From assembly GCF_003217095.1 (NCBI RefSeq), contig NZ_QJSR01000008.1:1-64000 (forward strand): a stretch of DNA of 64,000 nt, written 5' to 3'. The translations under genes and the position numbers were made by a program. Position 1 is the stretch's first letter. Each line of letters starts with the position of its first letter. Shown here piece after piece: positions 16,836 through 26,432 of the stretch. The notes beneath the pieces were generated by a model that was not told where the DNA came from, searched no databases, and saw nothing but the letters and a program-made list of their open reading frames with translations. The DNA comes from Rhizobium sp. PP-CC-3A-592. Its GTDB lineage: Bacteria; Pseudomonadota; Alphaproteobacteria; Rhizobiales; Rhizobiaceae.

Positions 16836-18524
16836 CTAAACATCTCGTAGTGTGAGCACCTGCTCCTGCAACATGTTGAAACCATCGTAGCGTCGCTGAT
16901 GGATAGTGGCGATATCGCCTTCGGCTGGTACGTATGTCTTGCAAGCGTGGCTGAGCGCCTTCATCGCTGATCTAGTGTCAGCGAATGAACTGCTTGCAAC
17001 GGCGCCGAGGATGGCAGAGCCGAGCAAGACGGGTTCCTCCGAGCGGGTGGCCACAACCGGCTTGCCGCAGGCGTCGGCGAGGATCTGGCGCACCAGATCG
17101 TGCTGACCGGCCCCGCCGCTGATCACGACGCAGTCTACAGACGCACCTGCCTCGGTCTGCGTGTCGATAATTTGGCGAAGGCCGTAACCGATGCCGCACA
17201 GGCCGGCCACGTAGAGGGAAATGAGACTATCCATGTCCTCCTCCATGCCAAGGCCAACGATGACGGCTCGGGCGTGAGGATCGGCGAAGGGCGCTCTGTT
17301 GCCAAGAAATTCCGGTACGACATGCAGGCCCGTCGCAAGCAGCACGGCCTCCGATGCCGAGGTTGCGCGGGCGGCGGCAGCATTCGCGATGAAGACCGGC
17401 AGGGAGAGGCCTGCCGCTGCCGCTTCTAGCGTCGCCGCTGCGGCTGCGGGATGGAACGCCAGGAGATGATCGATCGCTGAGCCAGCCGCGCTCTGCCCAC
17501 CCTCGTTCAGCCACATTCCAGGCACCATCGCGGAGAAATATGGACCCCATACGCCGGGCACGAAGACCGGCTCTGCCGTCGAAGTCATGGTGCAGGAGGA
17601 GGTTCCGAAGACATAACCGAGATTGACGCTTGGGCCTCCATCGATCCCGACGGTGCCAATCCCGCCAGCATGAGCATCGATCATGCCCGCCGCAACCGCG
17701 GTACCGGAGTTGAGGCCCATGGCAAGGGCTGCATCGACCGACAGTCCCTGCCCGAGCGGCGTGCCGGGTGCAACGATCTCCGTTCCGATCCGGGCGAAGC
17801 CCTCCTCTGCCAGCACGTCGAGACCGATCTCACGGAAGTAGCTCGGGTCCCACCGCTTTTCGTGAGCCAAATAGGTCCATTTGCATGTCACCGTGCAAGT
17901 GGAACGGGCAAGGCTCTCGGTCGCCTTCCATGTGAGGAAGTCCGCCAGGTCGAAGAACTGCCATGTGGCATCAAAGACGGCAGGTCGATTTTCCCTCAGC
18001 CACAGAAGCTTCGGCGTTTCCATTTCGGGCGAGATCCTGCCGCCGACATAGCGCAGCACATCGTGTCCGAGGGCGTTGATCCGCTCCGCCTGCGCGACGG
18101 CGCGATGGTCCATCCAGACGATGATATTCCGGTTGGGGTCTTCCGACGGGCCGACGGGAAGGGGTGCGCCGTCCTTCCCGAGCACGACGAGCGAGCACGT
18201 CGCATCAAAGCCGAGGCCAGTCACCAGCGCCGGGTCGATGCCGGCCCTAGCGACGGCACGGCGAACGACGTCGCAGACTGCGGACCAGATTTCGGTGCTC
18301 GACTGCTCGACCATTCCGCCAGCCTCGCGGAACAGTGTGATATCGCGTTTGGCGACGCCCAGCATTCGTCCATCGAAGTCAAACACACCTGCGCGCGCGC
18401 TGCCGGTCCCCACATCCACACCGATGACATATCGATGGGATGATTGCGTGTCGGCGCTGTCTACATGGGTCATTGTCTTGTCTCTGGCTGCTGTCTCTGG
18501 CTGCTGTCTCTGGGTGTCGCTCAT
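16836..18524 (-). CDS. FGGY-family pentulose kinase (ribulokinase-like, RbtK/AraB class)
   Basis: A 562-residue FGGY kinase. The N-terminal ATPase fold begins VIGVDVGTGSARAGVFDFDG and continues with GFDATCSLVVL, WMDHRA and PKLLWL. The C-terminal half has the FGGY-like GNRAPFADPHARAVIVGLGM and the ADP-binding VISGGAGQHDLVRQILAD. It would phosphorylate a ketopentose, most likely D-ribulose, using ATP. It is the last gene after the SDR and ABC genes. The N-terminus is uncertain: imperfect 13-bp repeats at 18479-18519 encode residues 5-15, and an internal start at 18473 would give the usual family length. Confidence 0.8.
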   Translation of the reverse strand: MSDTQRQQPETAARDKTMTHVDSADTQSSHRYVIGVDVGTGSARAGVFDFDGRMLGVAKRDITLFREAGGMVEQSSTEIWSAVCDVVRRAVARAGIDPALVTGLGFDATCSLVVLGKDGAPLPVGPSEDPNRNIIVWMDHRAVAQAERINALGHDVLRYVGGRISPEMETPKLLWLRENRPAVFDATWQFFDLADFLTWKATESLARSTCTVTCKWTYLAHEKRWDPSYFREIGLDVLAEEGFARIGTEIVAPGTPLGQGLSVDAALAMGLNSGTAVAAGMIDAHAGGIGTVGIDGGPSVNLGYVFGTSSCTMTSTAEPVFVPGVWGPYFSAMVPGMWLNEGGQSAAGSAIDHLLAFHPAAAAATLEAAAAGLSLPVFIANAAAARATSASEAVLLATGLHVVPEFLGNRAPFADPHARAVIVGLGMEEDMDSLISLYVAGLCGIGYGLRQIIDTQTEAGASVDCVVISGGAGQHDLVRQILADACGKPVVATRSEEPVLLGSAILGAVASSSFADTRSAMKALSHACKTYVPAEGDIATIHQRRYDGFNMLQEQVLTLRDV

Positions 18525-18540
18525 GGCAGGTTGCTGCCGG

Positions 18541-19269
18541 TCAGAGATCGACGCTGTTGGGCAAGATGACGAGGTCGCGGATGGTGATGTTGCGGGGCCG
18601 CGACAGCATGAAGAGCACCGCGTCGGCCACCTCTTTTGGCTGCATCAGGCTGCCATTGGCGAGCGCCTCGTCCATCTTCGCCTTCGGCCAGTCATCGAGA
18701 AGGGCTGTGACGACGGGACCCGGCAGGACGGCACCGACGCGAACGCCGTGCGGCGCGACCTGGCGGCGGGTGGAATGGACGAAGGCCTGCACCGCGAACT
18801 TCGACGCGGTATAGATCGGCTCCCAGATAACCGGAACGACGCCGGCGATCGAACTGGTGAACAGGATGTCGCCGGACTTCTGGGCGATCATGTGCGGCAG
18901 TACCGCGTGGACCGAGCGGAAGGCGGCGTTGATGTTGAGGTTCAGCATCCGGTCCCAAGCATCCGGATCCCCTTCGGCAATCGCGCCGCCGACGTAGGAG
19001 CCGGCATTTGCGTGAAAGACATCCAGGCGCCCGGCAAGCTCGAGGATGCGAGGTAGGATGCCGGAAAGCTCAGTGCCATTCATAAGGTCGATGACCAGCG
19101 GCTTGGCGCGCTCTCCCAGCTCTGCACAAAGCGTGTCGAGCTTGTCCTTGGCCCGGTCGATCAGGACGACGGTGGCCCCCTCGGCGATGAGGGTCCGGGC
19201 ACAGGCAAGGCCGATGCCAGAGGCGGCGCCGGTGATGGCAACGACTTTTCCGGTCATGAGGTCAGACAT
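18541..19269 (-). CDS. SDR dehydrogenase, ribitol 2-dehydrogenase-like
   Basis: A 242-residue classical [18 protein letters not shown] (TGxxxGxG), [11 protein letters not shown] (NxAG variant), catalytic Ser in [11 protein letters not shown] and [11 protein letters not shown] (YxxxK). Start 19269 is chosen for the GGAG eight bases upstream. Beside a pentulose kinase and a sugar ABC transporter it most likely oxidises a pentitol such as ribitol to D-ribulose with NAD+, the kinase substrate. The specificity is inferred from context and overall resemblance to rhizobial RbtD. Confidence 0.75.
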   Translation of the reverse strand: MSDLMTGKVVAITGAASGIGLACARTLIAEGATVVLIDRAKDKLDTLCAELGERAKPLVIDLMNGTELSGILPRILELAGRLDVFHANAGSYVGGAIAEGDPDAWDRMLNLNINAAFRSVHAVLPHMIAQKSGDILFTSSIAGVVPVIWEPIYTASKFAVQAFVHSTRRQVAPHGVRVGAVLPGPVVTALLDDWPKAKMDEALANGSLMQPKEVADAVLFMLSRPRNITIRDLVILPNSVDL

Positions 19270-19291
19270 GAAATGATTCTCCAGTTTCTCT

Positions 19292-20542
19292 TTAGGCTCG
19301 GCCGTGACTGACGCGCGAGCGACGAGCCAGGGAATCCACGATGACGGCGATGGCAAGCACGGCGCCGGTGATCATGTAGCGTAGCGATGAGTTGAGGTTG
19401 AGCAGGGTCAGGCCGTTGGAAATGGCCTGGATGACGATGATGCCGAGAAGCGCGGAATAGGCGCTGCCGCGTCCGCCGAAGAGACTTGTGCCGCCGATCA
19501 CGGCTGCCGCGATGGCGTTCAGGTTGACGTCTCCTGTTCCGGCCTGCTGGCTTGAAGATGCGAGGCGTGAGGCAGACAGAATACCGCCGAGCGCGCCAAG
19601 GGTCGAGCAGAGCATGAAGGCACTGGTATAGATGCGGCGCACATTGATGCCGGAGCGACGGGCGGCCTCGCGGTTGCCGCCAACAGCAAACATTGACCGG
19701 CCCCACTGCGTACGCGTCAACCCGTAGTTCAAGACCATGACGAGGGCGACGAAGAGGCCGAACATCCAAGGCACACCGCGACCGAGATTGAGGTAGTAGA
19801 CGATCGCCTCGATCACGATCGTGAGGATGCCGGCCTTGACAAAGAGCGTGGTCAGCGACTGGGACGAGAGGTTGACCGCTTCGCGACGCTTGCGCACGGA
19901 CAGGCCGACGACGACCATGACAAGGCCGGGAAGCAGGCCGAGCAGCGCCGACATCCAACCGGGCATGACGAGGATCTGGCCGAAGCGCACGAGCGGCGAG
20001 GCATAGGGCAGGTTGATGCTGCCAGTCGGCCCAAGAATATAGAGCTGCAGGCCGAGCAGCGCGAGCAGGCCAGAGAGCGTGGCAACGAAGCTCGGCATGC
20101 CCAGACGATTGTACATGAAAGCATAGAGCGCACCGACGAGAGCACCCGTCACGAGGGCTGCACCGATGGCGACGATCAGCGGCAGCCCCGAGTTGACCCA
20201 GAGCACGCCGATGATGGCTGACGCGAGCCCACTCATCGAGCCGACCGAAAGGTCGATCTCTCCGAGGATGAGGACGCAGACGATGCCGAGCGAAATGATG
20301 CCGACCGTCGCGCAGTCGAACAGCAGATTGACGAGGTTGTTGGGTGCAAGGAAAATCGGGTTGAGAATGCTGAAAACCGTGGAAATGACGATCAGGCCGA
20401 CGGCGACCGGCAGCATGCCGAGATCGCCGGATTTGACGCGGCCGACGAGGGTGCGCAAGGCGCCCGAAAGACCCTCGGCATGGAGGACTCGAGCGTCGCT
20501 GCGATCGAGCGCCGGGCGCTTCTCTGTTGTGTTCTGGCTCAT
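19292..20542 (-). CDS. CUT2 sugar ABC transporter permease (RbsC/XylH type)
   Basis: A 416-residue, roughly 10-TM permease. It carries [20 protein letters not shown], the conserved RbsC-family motif, and the later [19 protein letters not shown]. Length resembles XylH-type permeases (about 400) more than RbsC (about 320). It forms the membrane channel with the ATPase encoded directly upstream, whose stop overlaps this start (ATGA). Confidence 0.85.
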   Translation of the reverse strand: MSQNTTEKRPALDRSDARVLHAEGLSGALRTLVGRVKSGDLGMLPVAVGLIVISTVFSILNPIFLAPNNLVNLLFDCATVGIISLGIVCVLILGEIDLSVGSMSGLASAIIGVLWVNSGLPLIVAIGAALVTGALVGALYAFMYNRLGMPSFVATLSGLLALLGLQLYILGPTGSINLPYASPLVRFGQILVMPGWMSALLGLLPGLVMVVVGLSVRKRREAVNLSSQSLTTLFVKAGILTIVIEAIVYYLNLGRGVPWMFGLFVALVMVLNYGLTRTQWGRSMFAVGGNREAARRSGINVRRIYTSAFMLCSTLGALGGILSASRLASSSQQAGTGDVNLNAIAAAVIGGTSLFGGRGSAYSALLGIIVIQAISNGLTLLNLNSSLRYMITGAVLAIAVIVDSLARRSRVSHGRA

Positions 20543-21357
20543 GCGGTGCTCCCGCTGGTATGGTTGACGTCTGCCTTGCGCTCGATGCGGCGCGACACGG
20601 CATTCTCCGTCGCGCCAGTGATCGAGGCGACGAGCTCATGATTGGAGGCATCCGGACTGAAGACACCGTTGTTACGCCCGAGCCTCAGCACGACGATCCG
20701 GTCGGCGACAGCGCGCACGTCCTCCATGTTGTGGCTGATGATGATGACGCCAAGCCCGCGTTCCTTGACGCGTTCGATGAGGTTGAGCACCTCGGCCGTT
20801 TGGGCAACGCCCAGCGCCGCCGTCGGCTCGTCGAGCATGATAATCTTCGGGTCAAGCAAAAGTGAGCGGGCGATGGCGACGGTCTGGCGCTGCCCACCCG
20901 AGAGCGAGGCGATCGGTTCCCGCACCGACGGTATGCGAGCGGCAAGCTCTTTCAGAAGCGTCCATGCGCGAACCTCCATCGCAACCTCGTCGAGGTTCCA
21001 CGGCGATACTTCATGGCCGAGAAACAGGTTGGCGACGACATCGAGGTTTTCGCAGAGTGCCAGGTCCTGAAACACAGTGGCGATGCCGAGTTCTAGCGCC
21101 CGGCTCGGGCTGTCGAGACTGACTGGCTTGCCGCAGAATTCGATTTGGCCGGAGGTCGGTTGGTGCACCCCGGCGAGAACCTTGATCAAGGTCGATTTGC
21201 CGGCGCCGTTATCGCCTACAAGCGCGACGACCTCGCCTGCGTTCACCTCGAGATCAATGTCCGTCAGCGCGGAAACCGCACCGAAATTCTTGGAAATATT
21301 GGTCAAGCGGAGGATAGGACCGCCCACCGCGGGGGCTTCCGTCTGTCTGTTCGACAT
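20539..21357 (-). CDS. CUT2 sugar ABC transporter ATP-binding protein, single domain
   Basis: A 272-residue protein with one complete nucleotide-binding domain: Walker A GDNGAGKST, Q-loop FQDLAL, signature LSGGQRQ, Walker B IIMLDEPTAALG and H-loop ISHNM. Most RbsA/XylG proteins have two domains (about 500 residues). The single-domain form is typical of FrcA-like rhizobial transporters and would act as a homodimer. Start 21357 (MSNRQTEAP) excludes a non-conserved upstream extension. Confidence 0.85.
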   Translation of the reverse strand: MSNRQTEAPAVGGPILRLTNISKNFGAVSALTDIDLEVNAGEVVALVGDNGAGKSTLIKVLAGVHQPTSGQIEFCGKPVSLDSPSRALELGIATVFQDLALCENLDVVANLFLGHEVSPWNLDEVAMEVRAWTLLKELAARIPSVREPIASLSGGQRQTVAIARSLLLDPKIIMLDEPTAALGVAQTAEVLNLIERVKERGLGVIIISHNMEDVRAVADRIVVLRLGRNNGVFSPDASNHELVASITGATENAVSRRIERKADVNHTSGSTA

Positions 21358-21430
21358 GGTGAACGCTCTCTGTTGAGAAGGGTTCGACCGGTCAAGCACG
21401 TGGTTCGACCGGCCGATTGCCGAAGGGGGC

Positions 21431-22474
21431 TTACTTGATGCCAAGCTTGGCGCAGCCATCGGCATATTCGCCGGTGCAGACTTCCGCCGCCGTCTGGATC
21501 TTCTTGTCGAAGATCTCGGCCTTGATGTTCTCGGCCGTCACAACGGCGGGAACGAAGAGCTCAGACGGGGTGTCGTAAAGCGAGGTCTTGGCCTCGGGTG
21601 TCTCGCCCTTCAGAAACTGCACGGCGACCTTGGCCGCGGCTGCAGCCACAACTTCGGACGGCTTGGAGATGGTGTTGTACTGGTCGCCCGAGATAATGAG
21701 CTGAAGCGCGGCGATGGTCGCGTCATTGCCTGTGACAGGTGGAACCGGATTGACCCCGGCTGCTTTGAAGGCTGCGATCGCGCCGCCGCCAGTGCCGTCA
21801 TTGGCCGCGACCACACCCTTGATGTCGGCACCGAAGCGGGTGACCTGGCCGGCAGCCCATTCCTGAGCCTTCGGCGGCGCCCATTCCGGCGTGTCGAATT
21901 CGGCCAGCGTCTTGTAGCCTGAGTCCTTAAGGCCGCGGTGGATACCGTCGCGGATCAAGCCGGCGGCGGCGTCGGTGGGCGAACCGTTGATCTGAAGCAC
22001 GCCAGCGCCTTCTTTTACGCCACTTTTCTTCAGATGGGCAACAAGCGACTGGGCAATGGCATGGCCGATGCCTTCATTATCGAAGGACACGTAGTAATTG
22101 GCGGCCTTGGCCGGAATTGGCCGATCGTAGGCAATGACCTTCACGTCTTGCGACTGGGCGATTTCCACCAGTGCGGCGGCTGCGGCGGAATCAACAGGGT
22201 CGAGCACGATCACCTTGGCACCCTGCGCGATGACCGAGTTGAACTGCTGCTGCTGCAGGGCCGTATCTCCGTTGGCATTTTGGTAGATCACGGTGCAGCC
22301 GGCGCAGAGTTTAGCCATTTCTGCCTTGAAGCCAGGATAGTCGTGGTTTTCATAGCGGGTCGAGGCCTGGTCCGGCATCAGGAACGCAACTGTCGCTGCC
22401 TCTTGTGCAAAGGCTGTGCCTGTAAACAGTCCAGCAATGGCGGTCGTTACCAGCATGGTCGAGCGAATAGTCAT
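21431..22474 (-). CDS. Periplasmic sugar-binding protein (XylF/RbsB type)
   Basis: A 347-residue periplasmic-binding-protein type 1 domain with a Sec signal peptide (MTIRSTMLVTTAIAGLFTGT, cleavage likely after AFA before QEA). VAFLMPDQASTRYENHDYPG and VIVLDPVDSAAAAALVEIA fit the XylF-like branch that binds xylose or related pentoses/polyols. It is the first gene of the operon and lies opposite the LacI-type regulator, with candidate operators between them. Two Cys pairs (LCAGC near residue 60 and VCTGEYADGC at the end) could form disulfides. Confidence 0.85.
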   Translation of the reverse strand: MTIRSTMLVTTAIAGLFTGTAFAQEAATVAFLMPDQASTRYENHDYPGFKAEMAKLCAGCTVIYQNANGDTALQQQQFNSVIAQGAKVIVLDPVDSAAAAALVEIAQSQDVKVIAYDRPIPAKAANYYVSFDNEGIGHAIAQSLVAHLKKSGVKEGAGVLQINGSPTDAAAGLIRDGIHRGLKDSGYKTLAEFDTPEWAPPKAQEWAAGQVTRFGADIKGVVAANDGTGGGAIAAFKAAGVNPVPPVTGNDATIAALQLIISGDQYNTISKPSEVVAAAAAKVAVQFLKGETPEAKTSLYDTPSELFVPAVVTAENIKAEIFDKKIQTAAEVCTGEYADGCAKLGIK

Positions 22475-22624
22475 AGTCTCCTCCTTTTGAATTGTTCATC
22501 CTGTCGTCGTCCGGCAAGCCTCACAGGCATCGCGTCCGTCGTTGCCGGAGCGTTTCCGCTCTGGCATTGCGTCAGATTAAGATTGAGTGTCGTCCTCCGG
22601 CCAACCCTCCACAGTCGGCCAATT

Positions 22625-22679
22625 CATCGATTGCGCAAAGGTGCTCAATCGATGGAGCATGTTTGTCATACGATCGTAT
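22625..22679. promoter_or_regulatory. Three palindromic candidate LacI-type operators
   Basis: CATCGATTG (22625-22633) and its exact inverted copy CAATCGATG (22646-22654) have ATCGAT cores centred 21 bp apart. A perfect 12-bp palindrome ATACGATCGTAT lies at 22668-22679, about 23 bp further on. All sit just upstream of the regulator start and in the intergenic region shared with the divergent transporter operon. Helical spacing suggests cooperative binding. Confidence 0.55.
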
Positions 22680-22712
22680 TGCTGTCAAGCTGGGTTTGAA
22701 ATGGAGACTGAT

Positions 22713-23738
22713 GTGAATCAGGAAAAATCAACGAAGAAAACGACTATCTACGATCTGGCGGAGTTGGCTGGCACGTCGGCCAGTGCTGTCAGTGCCGTTC
22801 TCAACGGAACCTGGAAGAAGCGTCGGATCAGCGCCAAGTTGGCGGAGCGCATTACCAACATCGCCGATGAGCAAGGCTATGCCGTCAACATGCAGGCGAG
22901 CTTACTGCGAAGGGAGAAGTCCAAGATCATCGGGATGATCGTACCCAAGTACGACAACCGCTATTTCGGCTCGATCGTTGAGACCTTCGAGACGATGGCG
23001 CGCGAGCGCGGCCTTTTTCCGATTATCACTTGCACACGGCGTGATCCGGAGTTGGAGATCGAGGCGGCGCGGACCATGCTGTCCTATCAGGTCGAGTGGC
23101 TCGTAGCGACGGGGGCAACCGACCCGGATCGCATCAGCGGCATGTGCGCGGCGGCTGGGGTCGGAAGCCTGAACCTCGACCTGCCTGGCACCAAGGCCCC
23201 CTCGATCATTTCCGACAATTTCACGGGCGCTCGTGAACTGACGCGCCGTATCATGCTGAACAGCCGCGCAAGGATGGGTGAGGCTCGGCCTCTCCTATTC
23301 ATTGGAGGGCGGGCGAGCGATCATAACACGTCGGAACGCATCCGCGGCTTCCGCACGGCCCATGACGATATTGGCGTGCCTGTTGACGAAAGCCATATCC
23401 TGGCGAGCGGCTATGCACCCGAAAAGGCGGAGGCCTCGCTCGCCTCGTTGGCTAGAACGGAGGGGGCACTTCCGAACGGGATGTTCGTAAACTCCACGAT
23501 ATCGCTCGAAGGGGTTATGCGATGGATCAAACGGTCGGGCCACTACGGCGGGCAAGCGCCCGTCATCGGTTGCTTCGACTGGGACCCCTTTGCGGCGCTC
23601 CTAGGCGACGACATCGAAATGGTTCGTCAAGATGTCAAAAGCATGCTGGAAGCCGTTTTCTCGATTATTGAAAACGGAGTGACAGACGAAATGTTGATAG
23701 AAATTCCCCCGATCTTCCGAGAGGATTTTTCAGGATAG
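22713..23738 (+). CDS. LacI/GalR-family transcriptional regulator
   Basis: About 341 residues. The N-terminal HTH reads TTIYDLAELAGTSASAVSAV followed by LNG, the usual LacI pattern, and a sugar-binding PBP1-like core follows (IIGMIVPKYDNRYFGSIVET). I chose the GTG at 22713 because GGAG lies six bases upstream; an ATG at 22701 adds four residues but has no clear site. It diverges from the sugar operon and most likely represses it until a sugar or its phosphate binds. The three palindromes upstream are its likely sites, including autoregulation. Confidence 0.85.
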   Translation: MNQEKSTKKTTIYDLAELAGTSASAVSAVLNGTWKKRRISAKLAERITNIADEQGYAVNMQASLLRREKSKIIGMIVPKYDNRYFGSIVETFETMARERGLFPIITCTRRDPELEIEAARTMLSYQVEWLVATGATDPDRISGMCAAAGVGSLNLDLPGTKAPSIISDNFTGARELTRRIMLNSRARMGEARPLLFIGGRASDHNTSERIRGFRTAHDDIGVPVDESHILASGYAPEKAEASLASLARTEGALPNGMFVNSTISLEGVMRWIKRSGHYGGQAPVIGCFDWDPFAALLGDDIEMVRQDVKSMLEAVFSIIENGVTDEMLIEIPPIFREDFSG

Positions 23739-23957
23739 TTTTGCATCTAATCCAGCCAATCCAAAATCGCAACACAGTCGCCTGAAGCGTTCTCGAATAT
23801 CCAGTGACACGCTCCAGAAGTTGGGCGGACAAGGTGAATGTAATTGATGTACGGCGAGATACTCTCGGCGCGGCTGAATTTTCGACGCATTCCCCAACTC
23901 GTATAAGATACGACTTTCAGATCCGTGATATCGCATCGGACGCAAGAACGAACCTGA

Positions 23958-24266
23958 CGCAGGCATCTTCTCGCGGCTTCCGTCGAGGGCGACGAGGCGG
24001 TCAGTGGCGTTCTCGGTAAGTTCTGGCGCGGACGCTTTTTACGTTCGTACGTGACGCTGGAAAGGGCCGTTCAACGCGGAGAATTGCCACCGCTCCTCGA
24101 CCACGATGCCGTCGTTGAGGCACTGGTTGGTCCGGCATGGTTCCGAGCGTTCGTCAGCAGATTGCCGATCAATCACGCGTTCCGCCGCCGATGCGTTGGA
24201 AATGCGCTCGTATGGCTAGAAACGAACTATGCGTTTCAGAATTCGGCGCGTTCCGGGAGAGGTTGA
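23958..24266 (+). pseudogene. TetR/AcrR regulator, C-terminal fragment
   Basis: After a TGA at 23955, an open frame reads FWRGRFLRSYVTLERAVQRG and ELPPLLDHDAVVEALVGPAW. This matches the C-terminal ligand domain of AcrR-like TetR regulators (ERAVARGELPPxxDPxxxxxxLVGPxxYR). The N-terminal DNA-binding half is missing and the upstream 200 bases hold nothing convincing, so it is a 5'-truncated remnant. The last eight residues after ETNYAFQ are not family-like. Confidence 0.6.
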
Positions 24267-24329
24267 TTTTTGATCATCAAATCCCTCCCTGTCTCAGCTG
24301 GGGACACAAGCTTCCTCTGCCGACGGATG

Positions 24330-24554
24330 TCACCTGATTTTTCGTCGCTGCGTCAGAAGCGCCTGTGCCGCGGTAGCAACGATTGTCGCCTCCTTTGCGA
24401 GACGCGCCTCACGGAGCCGGAGCGTTTTTGCCTCGCGTGTCTGCACGATGGAATCGAGCTCTTCGACCGCTTTTGAATGACCGAAGAACGGTGCCTGCGT
24501 CAGGCCGAATGCGATCTCCGCCTGCTGCCTCGATTTGGAGTATGTTTCCGACAT
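24330..24554 (-). CDS. Small conserved helical protein
   Basis: A 74-residue protein beginning MSETYSKSRQQAEIAFGLTQ, with a strong AGGA site six bases before the ATG at 24554. It is predicted to be all-helical, with an Arg/Lys/Glu-rich centre (TREAKTLRLREARLAKEATI). Family not recognised. It follows the cold-shock gene on the same strand, separated by a terminator hairpin, so it may be read through or have its own promoter. Confidence 0.6.
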   Translation of the reverse strand: MSETYSKSRQQAEIAFGLTQAPFFGHSKAVEELDSIVQTREAKTLRLREARLAKEATIVATAAQALLTQRRKIR

Positions 24555-24591
24555 AGATGATCCTGTTGTTGGTAGGCCCGCCAAAGAAAAA

Positions 24592-24612
24592 GGCCAGGCT
24601 TTTCGCCCGGCC
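24592..24612 (-). terminator. Rho-independent terminator of the cold-shock gene
   Basis: On the minus strand GGCCGGGC and GCCTGGCC form an 8-bp stem around GAAAA, followed by a T-rich run (TTTTTCTTT). It lies about 65 bases after the cspA-type stop. Confidence 0.75.
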
Positions 24613-24675
24613 TTTCGAATAAATCGGTTTCGTCTGTGCCAGTACATCCGTGGTCAAGGACGGAACCGTTTATGA

Positions 24676-24885
24676 TCAAGCGGCCTGGAGATTGCAGGCC
24701 GACATCTTGCCCGACTTGTTGTCGCGCTCGAGTTCGTAGCCGATCTTCTGGCCTTCAACGATTTCACGCATTCCGGCGCGTTCGACCGCAGAGATGTGGA
24801 CGAAAGCATCTTCGCCGCCATTGTCGGGCTGAATAAAGCCGAAGCCCTTGGTGGAATTAAACCATTTAACTGTGCCTGTGGTCAT
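24676..24885 (-). CDS. cspA: Cold-shock domain protein (CspA family)
   Basis: A 69-residue single cold-shock domain. The RNA-binding motifs RNP1 (KGFGFIQ) and RNP2 (DAFVHIS) are intact after the usual MTTGTVKWFNSTKG start. It binds single-stranded nucleic acid as an RNA chaperone in the cytoplasm. The in-frame open stretch upstream to 25062 is not similar to any Csp and is read as the long 5' leader usual for cspA mRNAs. Rhizobia carry several paralogues, so the symbol names the family only. Confidence 0.92.
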   Translation of the reverse strand: MTTGTVKWFNSTKGFGFIQPDNGGEDAFVHISAVERAGMREIVEGQKIGYELERDNKSGKMSACNLQAA

Positions 24886-25374
24886 GATGAACCCTTTCAA
24901 AGCAATATTGATCGACCGCGGCGCTGATGCGACGCGGATGGTGAAAGCGATGTTTTTGAAAGGAAGGTTCGTTCGAAGCGCGGTGCCAGTCGCGCGGTAA
25001 CCAAAGCTCAGCAAGCAAAATATCGATAAACCATTCATAGAGGCTTCTGAAATGGAAGTCAACTTCAGGTTTTCTGAATCGAAGGAATGATACGGTTTGC
25101 GGTACTTTTTGTCGCCGACGTTGGACTGATGTCATGGTGATCCTGATCTTTTCCGCCTTCGATGAGATCCTCAGCGGCTCTCCGGTTCATCTTCGGGATA
25201 TCCTCGGGCCCCGATCGGCCTTTACATTGGCGATCCTCAATGTTGCGTTGCGATACATCCAGGGGACGCGTAAGTTGAGTATGACGCAATCGCACCAGAA
25301 CTTACCGTATCTGCAGTTGACGTACCGCTTCGGAGCGGTGAAGCAGGACACCCTATCCCGGACCCATTGGCGGA
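24886..25374. other. Divergent leader region between cspA and the histidine kinase gene
   Basis: No supported gene. It should contain the long 5' leader of the cold-shock mRNA (minus strand) and the kinase promoter (plus strand). A short GC hairpin, ACCGCT-TCGG-AGCGGT, lies at about 25324-25339 in front of the kinase. A minus-strand frame at 25065-25295 (76 codons) has no recognisable features. Confidence 0.5.
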
Positions 25375-26430
25375 ATGACCACACTCAGACTTCACCTCTT
25401 CGCTTTGAGCGACCGCGTTCGCTCTTCCCCTGCGGTGGCCTGGGGTATCGCGTTTGCGGCCTTTGCCTGCGCCCTCTACGCGCGGTTCTTGTTCGACCAT
25501 GTTCTGCCTCCGGGCTTCCCCTATCTCACGTTCTTCCCGGCGGTTATCCTAACCGCATTTCTTGCAGGTCTCCTGCCTGGAGCGGTTTGCGCCCTCGCTT
25601 GCGGCATTGCCGCATGGTACTGGTTCATTCCACCTTTCGGTTCGTTCTCGCTCAATACGTCGGTGCTCGTGGCGCTGGCTTTTTACGTATGTGTCGTCGG
25701 TGTCGACATTCTTCTGATCAGGGTCATGCATAGAGCGGTAGACGGCCTGCGCGAAGAGCAGGCGAGAAGCCGCGATCTCGTGCGCGAGCAGCAGCGGTTG
25801 CTGGGAGAACAGAAGGATCGTGAACGCCAGCAACGCATCCTGCAGCGTGAGCTTTCCCATCGTATGAAAAACACCTTGGCGATGGTTCAAGCCGTCGTCT
25901 CACAGAGCCTGCGCAATAACCCGGACCCTAAACTTGCTGCGGGGCTTGCATCAGCGCGCATTCAGGCCCTCGCCCGCGCACAGGATGCCCTGACGGCGAC
26001 CGACTGGTCGGCCGCCGACGTGGAGACGCTCATCAGGACGGCCGTTTCTGCGCACGATGACGGAACAGGACGCTTCCGGATCGACGGGCCCTCGCTCTCT
26101 CTCGAAGCACAGCGTTCTCTTGGGCTCGCGCTGGCGATCCATGAGTTGGCAACGAACGCAACCAAGTACGGCGCACTGCTGACCGAAGCGGGCATCGTTA
26201 CGATTCTGTGGGATTCGCCGGACGATAACCGCTTTCGGTTTACCTGGATCGAGTCAGGCGGGCCGGAAGTTGCGGAACCTTTACGGCGTGGGTTCGGTTC
26301 AAGACTGACCGAACGCGTGGTGCCTACCTATTTCAATGGAAGCGCCAAGACACGATATACGCGGGGCGGACTTGAATACGAACTGGAAGGAACGCTGCGA
26401 CCGGATGAAACCGATCTCGCACCGAATTGA
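25375..26430 (+). CDS. Membrane HWE/HisKA_2-type sensor histidine kinase
   Basis: A 351-residue protein. Residues 20-120 form a DUF4118-like domain of about four TM helices (FPYLTFFPAVILTAFLAGLL). A coiled linker (EEQARSRDLVREQQRLLGEQ) leads to the phosphoacceptor His162 in ELSHRMKNTLAMVQAVV and the ATPase N-box HELATNATKYGAL (256-268). The His box and N-box are those of the HWE/HisKA_2 group, common in alphaproteobacteria and often sensing light or stress. There is no PAS domain, so the signal is probably sensed in the membrane. The response regulator follows after 2 bases. Confidence 0.85.
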   Translation: MTTLRLHLFALSDRVRSSPAVAWGIAFAAFACALYARFLFDHVLPPGFPYLTFFPAVILTAFLAGLLPGAVCALACGIAAWYWFIPPFGSFSLNTSVLVALAFYVCVVGVDILLIRVMHRAVDGLREEQARSRDLVREQQRLLGEQKDRERQQRILQRELSHRMKNTLAMVQAVVSQSLRNNPDPKLAAGLASARIQALARAQDALTATDWSAADVETLIRTAVSAHDDGTGRFRIDGPSLSLEAQRSLGLALAIHELATNATKYGALLTEAGIVTILWDSPDDNRFRFTWIESGGPEVAEPLRRGFGSRLTERVVPTYFNGSAKTRYTRGGLEYELEGTLRPDETDLAPN

Positions 26431-26432
26431 TC

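Noticed and set aside
19254..20666. A 470-codon minus-strand frame overlapping the sugar permease in another frame.
   Set aside because: Arg/His/Pro-rich shadow frame; the permease frame has the conserved RbsC-type motif and overlapping start and stop with its ATPase.
25065..25295. A 76-codon minus-strand frame between cspA and the histidine kinase.
   Set aside because: No family features, no convincing ribosome binding site, and it lies in the expected divergent leader region.
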